Assembly: GCA_029268645.1 (NCBI GenBank)
Contig: JAQWNI010000171.1
Span: forward strand, 1-53,989
Length of the DNA: 53,989 nt
Origin: Myxococcota bacterium
GTDB lineage: Bacteria > Myxococcota_A > UBA9160 > UBA4427
Direction of reading: 5' to 3'
In this document: positions 35,323 to 44,142 of the stretch, in pieces
How the letters are laid out: each line of letters starts with the position of its first letter
Position numbering within the stretch: position 1 is the first letter of the stretch
Translations under genes and position numbers: made by a program
The notes under the pieces: generated by a model
Told to the model about the DNA's origin: nothing
The model's input: the letters and a program-made list of their open reading frames with translations, nothing else
Databases searched by the model: none

Positions 35323-38300
35323 TTATGTTTTCTTGAGGAGAGCAAGCTGCTGTTCAATTAGGTCTAACTGGTTCTCGATGAGCACTGTGACGGAGCTCTC
35401 TGTTGAATCGACCCTTTGAATCGGGCGGGTGGCGCTTTGAGAGGCGGCGTTGATTTCGATCCAATGGCGTTTCCTCTGGAACGGGTACGTCGGGAGCGAC
35501 ACCCGGCGTTTCTCTTGTGCCGCAAAGAAAATTTCCCAGTCGAGATCGACGCCTAGTGTCCAGAGGCGACCGACTGCGTTGAGAAAAGAAGAGGGCTCCT
35601 GCTCAAGGTCGCCCGCCGCTTCGAGGGTCGATACGACGCGCTGCCCCAACTCGGGCCCGCCGGTCTGTCGGGCAAAAGTACTCGTCGTATTGCGTGGGCC
35701 GACCTCTAGGAAGACCTGGTCCGGGGCGACCTCTCGCGCCGTCCGAAGGGCGTCTGCGAACCGTACCGGTGACCGGGCATGACGTGCCCAGTAATTCGGG
35801 TCTTGCGCTTCGTCCGGCGACAGGGCCCTGCCTGTGGCCGTAGAAATAATGGGCAGTGTCGGGGCATTGAGACTTTTTCGAGCCACCTGCTTCCGAAAAG
35901 GTTCAATGATGGGATCCATCATCGCGGAGTGGAAGGCGTGCGAGGTGTGGAGAATTTGATTCACCACGCCCAGGCTCTCCAATTCCACGCTCAGGGCGTC
36001 AATCTGTGAGGAAGGGCCGGAGACGACCGACAAGATCGGTGAATTTTCGCAGGCGAGAGAGAGGCCGTCGGGGAGAATGGCCTTGAGCTCTTCAGCGCCC
36101 ATTCTCGCCGAGAGCATTGAGCCTGCGGGCATTGACTCCATCAGGCGCCCACGTTCCGCGACCAGAACGAGGGCTTCCTCTAAGGACATTACGCCCGCAA
36201 GGCATGCAGCCGTGAACTCTCCCACGCTATGCCCGATCATCGCGGTTGGCGTGATTCCTAAACCCATCCAGAGGCGAGCTAGGGCGTATTCGATGCTGAA
36301 AATAGCCGGCTGTGTAAAGGCTGTTTTTTGGAGCGTTTTGGCTGCTGCGGTTTCTTGACCCAATTCGGGGTGAAGCAGGCGGATCAGATTGAGCCCGCAG
36401 TGTTCTTGGAGGATGGCCGCGCAGGCGTCCAGGGCTTGACGGTAGAGGGGCTCAACGGCGTAGAGGCCTCGACCCATGTGCGGAGATTGGCAGCCCTGGC
36501 CTGGGAAGAGGAAAACCACGCCTGGTGGCCTTTGGGGCGCTTCGGACCGGCGAACTCGAGGTCCAGGCCCATCGCCTCGGAGTAGCTCGGCGGCCGAATT
36601 GTGGTCCGGGGCGACAAAAAAACTTCGATGAGAGAGGGGCTTTCGGCCGATCGCCAAACTCCAGGCGACGTCGCCAAGACCCTCGGCACTTTCAGATTGG
36701 AGATATTGAGCGAGCTTGCTTTCGAGCGTTTGGCAGCGGTCTGGGTTTTGGCCGGAAACGAGCAGAAGGTGTGCGGGTCGCCGAGTCGGCTCGCAGCGGG
36801 GCTGATCCCAGTATTCTTCCAGGATCACGTGTGCATTGGTGCCACCCACGCCGAAGGAACTGACCCCGGCTCGGCGAGGTGCATTGTGAGTATTCGTCCA
36901 GTGCATGGTTTGTTGAGAGACGAAGAAAGGAGTCTTCTCGAAGTCAATCTCGGGATTTGAGGATTCAAAGTGGAGGCTCGCCGGAATCTTCTGGTGTCGA
37001 AGGGCTAGCGCCGTCTTGATAACGCCCGCGACGCCCGCTGCGGCGGTGAGGTGGCCAACGTTGCTCTTGACCGAGCCCAATGCACAAAATTGAGTTCGCT
37101 CAGTGCTTTCCCGGAAGGCTTGAGTGAGCCCAGCCACTTCAATCGGATCACCGAGGGGTGTGCCCGTACCGTGGGCCTCGACGTAAGAGATATCTTCAGC
37201 AGAAAGGTCTGCCTGCTCCAGAGCCATTGCGATGACGCTCGCTTGGCCTTCAATGCTCGGAGCTGTGAAGCTTGCTTTATCAGCTCCATCGTTATTCACG
37301 GCTGCGCTTCGGATCACCGCGTGAATGGTATCGCCATCCTCTACCGCATCGGTCAATCTTTTGAGAACCACCATTCCGGCGCCGTCACTGAATACCGTTC
37401 CGGTGGCGTCAGCATCAAACGGCCGGGTGTGCCCGTCTACGCTCTGCATGCCCCCTTCAAGGTGAAGGTGACCACTCCGAATGGGCGCTGTCACGGCCAC
37501 GCCACCGGCCAATGCGATGTCGCATTGGCCTGCTCGGAGCGCATGAAACGCTTGAGAGATCGCGACCAGGGAGGTCGAACAGGCACTCTGCACGTTGACC
37601 GCCGGTCCCTTGAGGTCCAGCTTGTGAGCCACGCTGATCGGGGCGTAGTCCTTGTCGTTCACCAGGCGTGCTTGAAGAGTGCCCACGGACTCTGAAAGGT
37701 CAGGTCTTTTCCACAAAAAATTGGGTTGGTAGGTGTTGTGAACGACGCCACCGAAAATTCCAATCAGGTTTTCACATCGTGAAGGGTCGATACAGGCATC
37801 TTCGAGAGCAGACCATGCGGTCTCGAGAAAAACGCGTTGCTGTGGATCCATCACTTGCGCGAGTCGTGGGCTGACGCCGAAGAATTCCGCGTCGAAGCAA
37901 TCCCCATCCTCAAGGATTCCTCTTGCGGCTACGTAATGGTCTGCAGTGGTCTCACGCGGGTCGTTGCCGGGGTCGAGCTCGTCCGTCTCGAAGAAAGAAA
38001 TTGACTCACGGGCCTCGCATAGATTGCGCCAAAAAGACGGCACGTCCGCTGCCCCTGGAAAGCGCCCGGCCATACCCACAATGGCGATTCGCTCGAGAGC
38101 GCTGTTGTCTTGCCGGCCGTTCCGTCTGGTCCGGCCGGAACGACTCCCCTGCTTGACCCATTCCGCCAAGTCGAGGGCTGTCGAGTGTTGAAAAACTCGA
38201 ATGGGCGGAATCTCGATGCCGTGCCGCCGCTTCATTTCCTCTACGAAGCGCAGAGCCAGCAGAGAGTTGGCCCCGAGATCGAAAAACGAGTCCGTTGACG

Positions 38301-40068
38301 CCAGTCCGTCACGGTCGAGAATTTCCGCCCACAAGTTGGTCATTTGGGATTCGAGGGAGTGACCCGATGCCCCCCCACGATGGCTGGTTTCTGCTCGTTG
38401 GGCTGGGAGCGCACCTCGGTCGATTTTTCCATTTGGGTTCATGGGCATCCGTTCGAGGATCACCCACTCGTCGGGAAGCATGAAGTGGGGTAAGCGAGCG
38501 TTCAGGAAATCCCGCAGCTCCTCTTGGCTTGGGGGGTGGCCTTGCAATGGACCGGTGATGTAGGCGATGAGTTTGCGCGACTCACCTCGGAGGGGAGCAA
38601 TGACTGCGACATCTCGCACTTGGGGGTGTGAGGAAATGGATGATTCGATTTCGCCGGGTTCGATGCGGTAGCCCCGGACTTTAATCTGTCCATCGACTCG
38701 CCCGATGAATTCGAGAAGTCCATCTGGTCGCCAGCGGACTAGGTCACCGGTCCGGTAGCATCGGGCTTGCGGATGATCGGAGAAAGGATCGGTGACAAAC
38801 GACTCATCGGTGCGCTTTGGTTGATTCAAGTAGCCGGTGGCCAGGCCGTCTCCACCGGCATACAACTCGCCGGCTTCTCCAACGGCAACTGGATTCATGT
38901 GCTCATCGAGGACTCGAATCCAGCTATTGGCAATGGGTCGGCCGATCGGCACGGAATCGCCGACCTCATCCCCTGGCTGGAGAACGTGGCAACAGGTAAA
39001 GGTCGTGTTTTCCGTCGGCCCGTATCCATTGATGAGCCGACTACCGGGGGGCATGGCCTCGAGGACTCGACGCACCCGCTTCGGGGACAAAACATCGCCC
39101 CCAGCCAACAATTGCCTTACTCCGGCCAGCGCATCGGGGAAGTAATCCGCCATTTCATGAAAGAGCGCGGCGGTCAACCAAGCCGTCGTAATTTTCCGAG
39201 TCGCGAGAAATGCGGATAGATCCTGGAGAGACTGAATACCGCTTGGGAAAAGATGGAGCTGCGCGCCGTGGAGTAGGGCTGACCAAATTTCAAAAGTCGA
39301 GGCGTCAAACCCCATAGGGGCGAAGCAGAGAATTCTTTCCTCGACACCCCACTGTGCAAAATCGTTGTTCTCGACAAGGCGAAGGATCGCACGGTGCGGA
39401 ATGCACACTCCCTTGGGTTCACCGGTGGAGCCCGACGTATACATCACGTAGGCGATGTCGAGTGGGCGCCGGTCGACCAGGGGACGCCCCGCCGATACGT
39501 CTCGAAGCCAGGAGCTGCCGGGATCGACAGAAAAACACTCCAACCGAACTCCAGGTGGGAGGGCGCCGTGGAGGGTCTGGCAGCGGCCGCTGCCGGCTTG
39601 ATTCGTCAAGATTGTTTCGAGGTGAGCTTGCTGAAGGATTTGCGCCAGGCGGGCGTCTGGAAAGCTCGGGTCCAGGGGGACGTAGGCTGCCCCGGTCTTG
39701 AGGATGCCGAGAATCCCAGCGAGCATTTCCGGCGATCGTTCCAGGCAGATCCCGACGAAGTCTCCGGTTCCGATGCCGTGGCTCAAGAGCCCGTTCGCGA
39801 TTCGGTTCGCCCAGGCCTCTAGCTCGGAATACGGAATTCGTGTTGCAGCCCAGAGCGCCGTGGCGGTCGGGGATCGGTCCGCTTGTTGTTCGAAGCAAGT
39901 GGCGACATCGGAATCCCGCGGGTAGCTAGAGGAGCGTCCGTTCCATTCTGAGGGCACAGGCATGGGGCTGGCGGTCGGCCCCCGTGACTCGAACTCCGCC
40001 GATTCCGGCGACGGGATGGAGTTGGGCTCCGTGGTCGGGGGCGGCATGTTATGACGGTCAGTAGACAC
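35323..40068 (-). CDS. Hybrid NRPS-PKS: A-PCP-KS-AT
   Basis: 1581 residues from GTG 40068 (GAGG 10 bases upstream; a frame open further upstream is less convincing). Adenylation domain about 50-560 (YTSGSTGEPKGV, YRTGDLVRW, GRVDGQIKVRGYRIE, NGKIDR); pocket residues D-A-F-W-L-G-G-T-F-K, close to the valine code DAFWIGGTFK. Carrier Ser602 (LGANSL). Ketosynthase with Cys830 (QSACSTSL), EAHGTGTPLGDP and KSNVGHL. Acyltransferase with Ser1281 (GHSVGE) and HAFH, the malonyl-type motif. No ketoreductase or dehydratase. A C-terminal coiled coil (NQLDLIEQQLALLKK) is a likely docking element to the ACP-aminotransferase, 37 bases downstream. There is no starter C domain, so this is the loading protein. 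Confidence 0.92.
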   Translation of the reverse strand: MSTDRHNMPPPTTEPNSIPSPESAEFESRGPTASPMPVPSEWNGRSSSYPRDSDVATCFEQQADRSPTATALWAATRIPYSELEAWANRIANGLLSHGIGTGDFVGICLERSPEMLAGILGILKTGAAYVPLDPSFPDARLAQILQQAHLETILTNQAGSGRCQTLHGALPPGVRLECFSVDPGSSWLRDVSAGRPLVDRRPLDIAYVMYTSGSTGEPKGVCIPHRAILRLVENNDFAQWGVEERILCFAPMGFDASTFEIWSALLHGAQLHLFPSGIQSLQDLSAFLATRKITTAWLTAALFHEMADYFPDALAGVRQLLAGGDVLSPKRVRRVLEAMPPGSRLINGYGPTENTTFTCCHVLQPGDEVGDSVPIGRPIANSWIRVLDEHMNPVAVGEAGELYAGGDGLATGYLNQPKRTDESFVTDPFSDHPQARCYRTGDLVRWRPDGLLEFIGRVDGQIKVRGYRIEPGEIESSISSHPQVRDVAVIAPLRGESRKLIAYITGPLQGHPPSQEELRDFLNARLPHFMLPDEWVILERMPMNPNGKIDRGALPAQRAETSHRGGASGHSLESQMTNLWAEILDRDGLASTDSFFDLGANSLLALRFVEEMKRRHGIEIPPIRVFQHSTALDLAEWVKQGSRSGRTRRNGRQDNSALERIAIVGMAGRFPGAADVPSFWRNLCEARESISFFETDELDPGNDPRETTADHYVAARGILEDGDCFDAEFFGVSPRLAQVMDPQQRVFLETAWSALEDACIDPSRCENLIGIFGGVVHNTYQPNFLWKRPDLSESVGTLQARLVNDKDYAPISVAHKLDLKGPAVNVQSACSTSLVAISQAFHALRAGQCDIALAGGVAVTAPIRSGHLHLEGGMQSVDGHTRPFDADATGTVFSDGAGMVVLKRLTDAVEDGDTIHAVIRSAAVNNDGADKASFTAPSIEGQASVIAMALEQADLSAEDISYVEAHGTGTPLGDPIEVAGLTQAFRESTERTQFCALGSVKSNVGHLTAAAGVAGVIKTALALRHQKIPASLHFESSNPEIDFEKTPFFVSQQTMHWTNTHNAPRRAGVSSFGVGGTNAHVILEEYWDQPRCEPTRRPAHLLLVSGQNPDRCQTLESKLAQYLQSESAEGLGDVAWSLAIGRKPLSHRSFFVAPDHNSAAELLRGDGPGPRVRRSEAPQRPPGVVFLFPGQGCQSPHMGRGLYAVEPLYRQALDACAAILQEHCGLNLIRLLHPELGQETAAAKTLQKTAFTQPAIFSIEYALARLWMGLGITPTAMIGHSVGEFTAACLAGVMSLEEALVLVAERGRLMESMPAGSMLSARMGAEELKAILPDGLSLACENSPILSVVSGPSSQIDALSVELESLGVVNQILHTSHAFHSAMMDPIIEPFRKQVARKSLNAPTLPIISTATGRALSPDEAQDPNYWARHARSPVRFADALRTAREVAPDQVFLEVGPRNTTSTFARQTGGPELGQRVVSTLEAAGDLEQEPSSFLNAVGRLWTLGVDLDWEIFFAAQEKRRVSLPTYPFQRKRHWIEINAASQSATRPIQRVDSTESSVTVLIENQLDLIEQQLALLKKT

Positions 40069-40244
40069 GGGTTGCCTCGCGTCCTCGGGGAATTCGAGCC
40101 CCGAAACGATGTTTTCATCAAGACGGATGCCAGAGCATCCCTGCCCGGTCGCGATCCCGGGTCTCTCTCCCCAGGTTCTCTTGAGCGGACTCACAAGTAA
40201 GGGGCCAGCGTGCCGCAAAAGGTAACAGAAACAACGCCGAACAA

Positions 40245-40250
40245 ATTATA
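40245..40250 (-). promoter_or_regulatory. Possible -10 box of the NRPS-PKS operon
   Basis: A perfect TATAAT on the minus strand, 177 bases before the GTG of the first synthetase, directly behind the small palindrome CCCCGAGGGG (40251-40260). I find no matching -35 at 16-18 bases, so a weak or activator-dependent promoter is possible. It is a short motif and could be chance. Confidence 0.35.
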
Positions 40251-40357
40251 CCCCGAGGGGAATGGAAGCCGTTTCCGTCTGCATTGCAGGCCTAGGAGAC
40301 GGCTGTGCATGCCGTCGATCCGCCCGCGAAGGGGCAAGGGCTCGCCCCGATGGCCTG

Positions 40358-40765
40358 CTAGCTCGCAGGCGGGTGGTAGAGCGCGCGACCTTGTCGTGTT
40401 CGGTGGCGATTGATGAGGTCGAGCCGTCTCGACCGGTGATGCCACCATTCAGAACCGTCGCTGCGGTTGACAACTCGGCCCCCCACCTCTCGGAGCAAAA
40501 CACGGGTGTTTTCAGCGCTCAACTCGGGAAAAGAGCGATCTAAGGTTTCAAAACGACGTTCCAGCTGAGTCTCATGAATAAGCAGATCAAGGGCTTGCTC
40601 TCGTTGATTCGACCGCCAGCGGTTTTCAGGCAGGTATCGGGCAGCCTCTCGGTCCTTGGTGGCTTGCTCGCGTTCCCGCCAGTCTCGCAGGAAAAAGAGA
40701 ACGTAAGAAGATGCTGCGGTTAAGACGGTTCCGATCATGGCCGCATGCGAACCCAACCATTCCAT
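40358..40765 (-). CDS. Small membrane protein of unknown function
   Basis: 135 residues from ATG 40765, chosen for GGAGG 7 bases upstream; a longer open frame runs 5' but has no such signal. One membrane helix (MIGTVLTAASSYVLFFL) is followed by a basic/acidic helical stretch and a C-terminal WWHHRSRRLDLINRHR. I do not recognise the family. The gene ends 290 bases before the NRPS operon, in the same direction, and starts opposite the diiron gene. Confidence 0.6.
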   Translation of the reverse strand: MEWLGSHAAMIGTVLTAASSYVLFFLRDWREREQATKDREAARYLPENRWRSNQREQALDLLIHETQLERRFETLDRSFPELSAENTRVLLREVGGRVVNRSDGSEWWHHRSRRLDLINRHRTRQGRALYHPPAS

Positions 40766-40910
40766 TGAGAGCCTCCAGGTGTCCCCCGCTCTACGGATCG
40801 AAAGGCACTTGAGTTGAGAGCCCACTCCAAATTCCCACGGGGCATTATTGAGTGGGCCAACCAAAGCTGGCATTTCTGAGAAAACTCGGGCACAATCCAG
40901 GCTGTTATTT

Positions 40911-40922
40911 GACCGATCGGTC
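40911..40922. promoter_or_regulatory. TetR-type operator palindrome
   Basis: GACCGATCGGTC is a perfect 12 bp palindrome inside TTTGACCGATCGGTCAGAA, the shape of many TetR/AcrR operators. It ends 15 bases before the start of the diiron gene and just after a TGTTAT that could be a -10 box. The TetR gene two genes on at 42181 is the natural candidate to bind it. Confidence 0.55.
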
Positions 40923-40937
40923 AGAAAAGGAGAGGCC

Positions 40938-42107
40938 GTGAATTTTTCACCCATCGAACTCATTCCGGAGCAAACAGCGGCGATTGTCTCGCGCGAGCGC
41001 CGAGTGAACCGTTTTGTTCGCGGTCTCGACGAGCGCCTCGGTCGCTGGCGTCTGGGCGGCCGACGCGGAGACTACGACGATCAGCGCTTTGAATTTGAGG
41101 GAGGGGCCGGTGACGCGCTTCGTAAGAAGCACTACGACAAGAGCCTCCGGCTGCTTTGGAAAGCAGAGGAGCAGATTCCCTGGTCAACTTTTCGAGACTG
41201 TACGAAAAATGAGAAGGTGCTGCTTGAGCTTGCGCAGGGCTCCTTGGACACTGTCGAGCGGACTCACCTCCAAAAGATTAAGAGCGCCGAGTTCCGCGCG
41301 CAGCTTGACCTTGAGTACACCCCAGAGCAAAAACAAGCTCTGGTCAACATCTTGTCGACGATTGGCCACGGGGAGGCGTATGCGTGGATGGTGTCGACAG
41401 AATTGCTGAGCAATGGGGTGCGCGGTACGGGAGCTCGTGCGGCCTTGACGATGCAGGTGATGGAAGAGGCCAAGCACTTCGTTGTTCTTCGCGAGCTTAT
41501 CCACGCCTTCGATTGCCCGGTTCCAAGAATGTCCGTATGGGAATACATCGTGATGGAGAGGACTCTGAAATCGAGGGGGCTCGAAAAATTCTTTGGGATG
41601 AATGTCTTGATTGAAGGTTTTGCACTGAACCTCTTTGGTCTCCTTGGGAGTCTTCCTGGTCTCGATGTCTTGCGCCTCTTTCATTTGGACGAGTCTCGCC
41701 ATACGGCACTGCCGAGTAACTACTTCAGCGAAAAACCGCTGACTCAAAGGCAGAAATCGAGTTTTCCGCGCCGACTACGAAGGAGCCTTCTGCTGGCACC
41801 CACGCTTCCTTTGATGACATACTTTGAAAAAGATTTTGCCGTTCTGGGTCTCGATATTTACGACTTTGCGGGTTCGATGCTTCGAAAAGTGGCGCATCTC
41901 TCGGATCGCGTGGGCTTTGAACTTCTCATTCCTCAGGAAAAGCTACTTCCGATCGTCAATCAAATCTTTAACAAGCGAGCCTCTCGGACACGCAGGCACC
42001 ATGTCTTCAAGAAGTATCATCGGGCAGAGACCACTCTGGGTAAGGCTGAGCGCGCGAGGGAAGCCGAGGTTTTCGAACTCAATCAGCCACCGGCAGCGGC
42101 CAACTGA
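40938..42107 (+). CDS. Ferritin-like diiron oxygenase-type protein
   Basis: 389 residues from GTG 40938 with AAGGAG 6 bases upstream; an ATG at 40848 would put the operator inside the gene. Helical, with metal-ligand-like motifs GHGEAYAW, MEEAKHFVV and LDESRHTAL, as in ferritin-like diiron proteins (the AurF-type N-oxygenases and related hydroxylases have similar ExxH spacing). The exact branch is not certain. It heads a plus-strand series with TetR, two P450s and a desaturase-like protein, which suggests an oxidative pathway on a hydrophobic substrate. Confidence 0.7.
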   Translation: MNFSPIELIPEQTAAIVSRERRVNRFVRGLDERLGRWRLGGRRGDYDDQRFEFEGGAGDALRKKHYDKSLRLLWKAEEQIPWSTFRDCTKNEKVLLELAQGSLDTVERTHLQKIKSAEFRAQLDLEYTPEQKQALVNILSTIGHGEAYAWMVSTELLSNGVRGTGARAALTMQVMEEAKHFVVLRELIHAFDCPVPRMSVWEYIVMERTLKSRGLEKFFGMNVLIEGFALNLFGLLGSLPGLDVLRLFHLDESRHTALPSNYFSEKPLTQRQKSSFPRRLRRSLLLAPTLPLMTYFEKDFAVLGLDIYDFAGSMLRKVAHLSDRVGFELLIPQEKLLPIVNQIFNKRASRTRRHHVFKKYHRAETTLGKAERAREAEVFELNQPPAAAN

Positions 42108-42180
42108 GGAGTACGTCTTTTAGGGTTGCGTGGGTGGTTGGCCCGATTTACCTCGATCGGCAATGGGATAGAATCTGGCG

Positions 42181-42840
42181 ATGAGCGACCATGCAGCCCA
42201 AGGGCAGGAGAATCTACGAAGCTACGTTCCTGCCGGTCAGCCTAACGTAAAAGGTGCAGCTTCTCGCGAAGCCATCCTAGAGGCGGCCCGCGAAATCCTT
42301 GGGACGAAGGGCCTGGGCGGCTTTAGTTTGGCGGCCGTGGCTCGGGCAGGTCGATGCAGTAAAGGAACGGTTCTTTATCACTTTGGTACCCGAGAGGGAT
42401 TGTTGATCGCGCTGATATCCGAGGGCGCCAATTTCTTTCGTGCGACGCTCGAGTCGGCTTTTTCGCGTTACGAGTCAGAACAGGGTGGCATCGGGGAGTC
42501 GATTCGGGGAGCCATGACGGATCTCTTTCGATCTGAAAACAAAATGCTCCTTTCTGCGGAAAGAGAACTCAGTGGAATGGGTCAACGGGATGAGGCGATC
42601 GCAGCGGAACTCCGCAGCGGGGTCGCTTCCTTGATTGAATCGATCGCCCGTTTTGGAGATTCCATTTCACTCGGCCCAGACTATGAAGATTTAACCGCGC
42701 GAGCGCTCTGTATGGTGACGGCGACATTTGGTCACGTCGAGCTCTGGCTTTGCTCGGGTGGGGGCGACCCGGCTCCTCATCGAGAGGCGGCCATTCGAAG
42801 TGCTCGAGCCATCGCCTTGGAAGGGATCGGGCCTCTCTGA
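42181..42840 (+). CDS. TetR/AcrR family transcriptional regulator
   Basis: 219 residues. The N-terminal DNA-binding domain reads ILEAAREILGTKGLGGFSLA then AVARAGRCSKGTVLYHFGTR, with the YHFGTREGLL recognition helix end. The C-terminal ligand domain is not specific. It follows the diiron gene by 73 bases and precedes a P450 by 68 bases. It probably binds the palindrome at 40911 and represses the series until a ligand is bound. Confidence 0.93.
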   Translation: MSDHAAQGQENLRSYVPAGQPNVKGAASREAILEAAREILGTKGLGGFSLAAVARAGRCSKGTVLYHFGTREGLLIALISEGANFFRATLESAFSRYESEQGGIGESIRGAMTDLFRSENKMLLSAERELSGMGQRDEAIAAELRSGVASLIESIARFGDSISLGPDYEDLTARALCMVTATFGHVELWLCSGGGDPAPHREAAIRSARAIALEGIGPL

Positions 42841-42908
42841 AGCCGGCCCTTGTTCTTCCTAGGGCCCCACTCGTTCAGGCGCCCCAACCCCAAAGGACGT
42901 GCGAATAC

Positions 42909-44081
42909 ATGGAGCAAGAAGAACTACCGGTCGAAAACCCACCGACGGGCGCAGAACTGTACGCGGAATATGCAGAGCTGCGTGCCGAAAATCCGGTCTC
43001 CCGAAACGAAGGCGAACCTTGGCGCGTGGCTCGATACGAAGACGTTCGCCATGTGCTGAAAGCCCATGCAGACTTTTCTTCCGAAGTTTCGCAGCGCATG
43101 CAGGAAGACGAAGATCGTACGCCCACGATGCTCTTTACCGACCCGCCGGCCCATGATCGCCTGAGGGCCCTCGTGAGCCGTGCTTTTACGCCTCGGCAAG
43201 TCGCCGCCCAGGAAACTCAAATCGAGGAGCGCTGTGAAAGGTTGATGTTGAACTTGGCGAGTAAGAGTCGAGGAGATCTCATCACAGAGTTTGCCGCACC
43301 CCTTCCGGTCGGTGTAGTCGCGACCATGCTCGGAGTTGAAGATGGGGATTTCGTTCAGTTCAAGCACTGGTCCGATACGATCTTCACCAATATCGGAGAG
43401 ATACTGATTGGGACACCCAGTGAGGCGGCCGTCCAGGCCGGGGGAGAGATGTCTGCGTATTTCCTCGAGCGAATCGGCCGACTCCGTCAAACCCCGGGTT
43501 CTCATTTGCTCTCGGATCTGGTGTATGTCGAGACCGCTGAGGGGCATCTGACGGATGGCGAACTCTTGATGTTCTGTTTTCTTCTTCTGATCGCTGGGAA
43601 CGAAACGACCACAAGCTTAATCGTAGGATGCGTTCGAATATTCCACGACAGGCCCGACCTATTCGATCGCCTTAAGCTCTCCCCCGATTTGATCCCTGGA
43701 TTTATCGAAGAAACCCTGCGCTATCACTCTCCGTTTAGAGCGACACTGCGCAAAGCGAGGCGAAACCTCCACCTTGGAGGTCAAGATATTCGTGAGGGTG
43801 ATCTTATTCTGCCGCTTATTGCCTCGGCGAATCGTGATGACAGGGTCTTCGATTCGGCTGACCGATTCATTTTTAACCGACAACCGAATCCACATCTAGC
43901 CTTCGGACTTGGGATCCACAGCTGCTTAGGGGCGACATTGGCGCGGATGGAAGGGCGCTTGGCGGTTGAGTCTATGCTGCGTCATCTGGATGGCCTCTCG
44001 CTTTGTGACCCCGAAATGCCCGAACTGGATGGGTTCGGTGCGCCCGCTTCAGTCGGGGTTGAACTCCGGCCTTCGGGATAG
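42909..44081 (+). CDS. Cytochrome P450
   Basis: 390 residues from ATG 42909 (AAAGGA about 11 bases upstream). I-helix LLIAGNETTTSL, ExxR in EETLRYHSPF, and the haem loop FGLGIHSCLG with ligand Cys339. It is a soluble bacterial class I P450, needing ferredoxin partners that are not encoded here. It lies next to a second, divergent-sequence P450 in the same direction. Confidence 0.94.
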   Translation: MEQEELPVENPPTGAELYAEYAELRAENPVSRNEGEPWRVARYEDVRHVLKAHADFSSEVSQRMQEDEDRTPTMLFTDPPAHDRLRALVSRAFTPRQVAAQETQIEERCERLMLNLASKSRGDLITEFAAPLPVGVVATMLGVEDGDFVQFKHWSDTIFTNIGEILIGTPSEAAVQAGGEMSAYFLERIGRLRQTPGSHLLSDLVYVETAEGHLTDGELLMFCFLLLIAGNETTTSLIVGCVRIFHDRPDLFDRLKLSPDLIPGFIEETLRYHSPFRATLRKARRNLHLGGQDIREGDLILPLIASANRDDRVFDSADRFIFNRQPNPHLAFGLGIHSCLGATLARMEGRLAVESMLRHLDGLSLCDPEMPELDGFGAPASVGVELRPSG

Positions 44082-44142
44082 ACAGCGGTGCTGTCTTGCG
44101 CCATCTCTCGACCCGTGATGTGCTCTTTTCGAGGTCATCCGT

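Noticed and set aside
26666-40068. The synthetases as a thioesterase-terminated ordinary lipopeptide cluster
   Set aside because: No TE domain, no starter C domain and no fatty acyl ligase are present; the first protein begins with an amino acid A domain.
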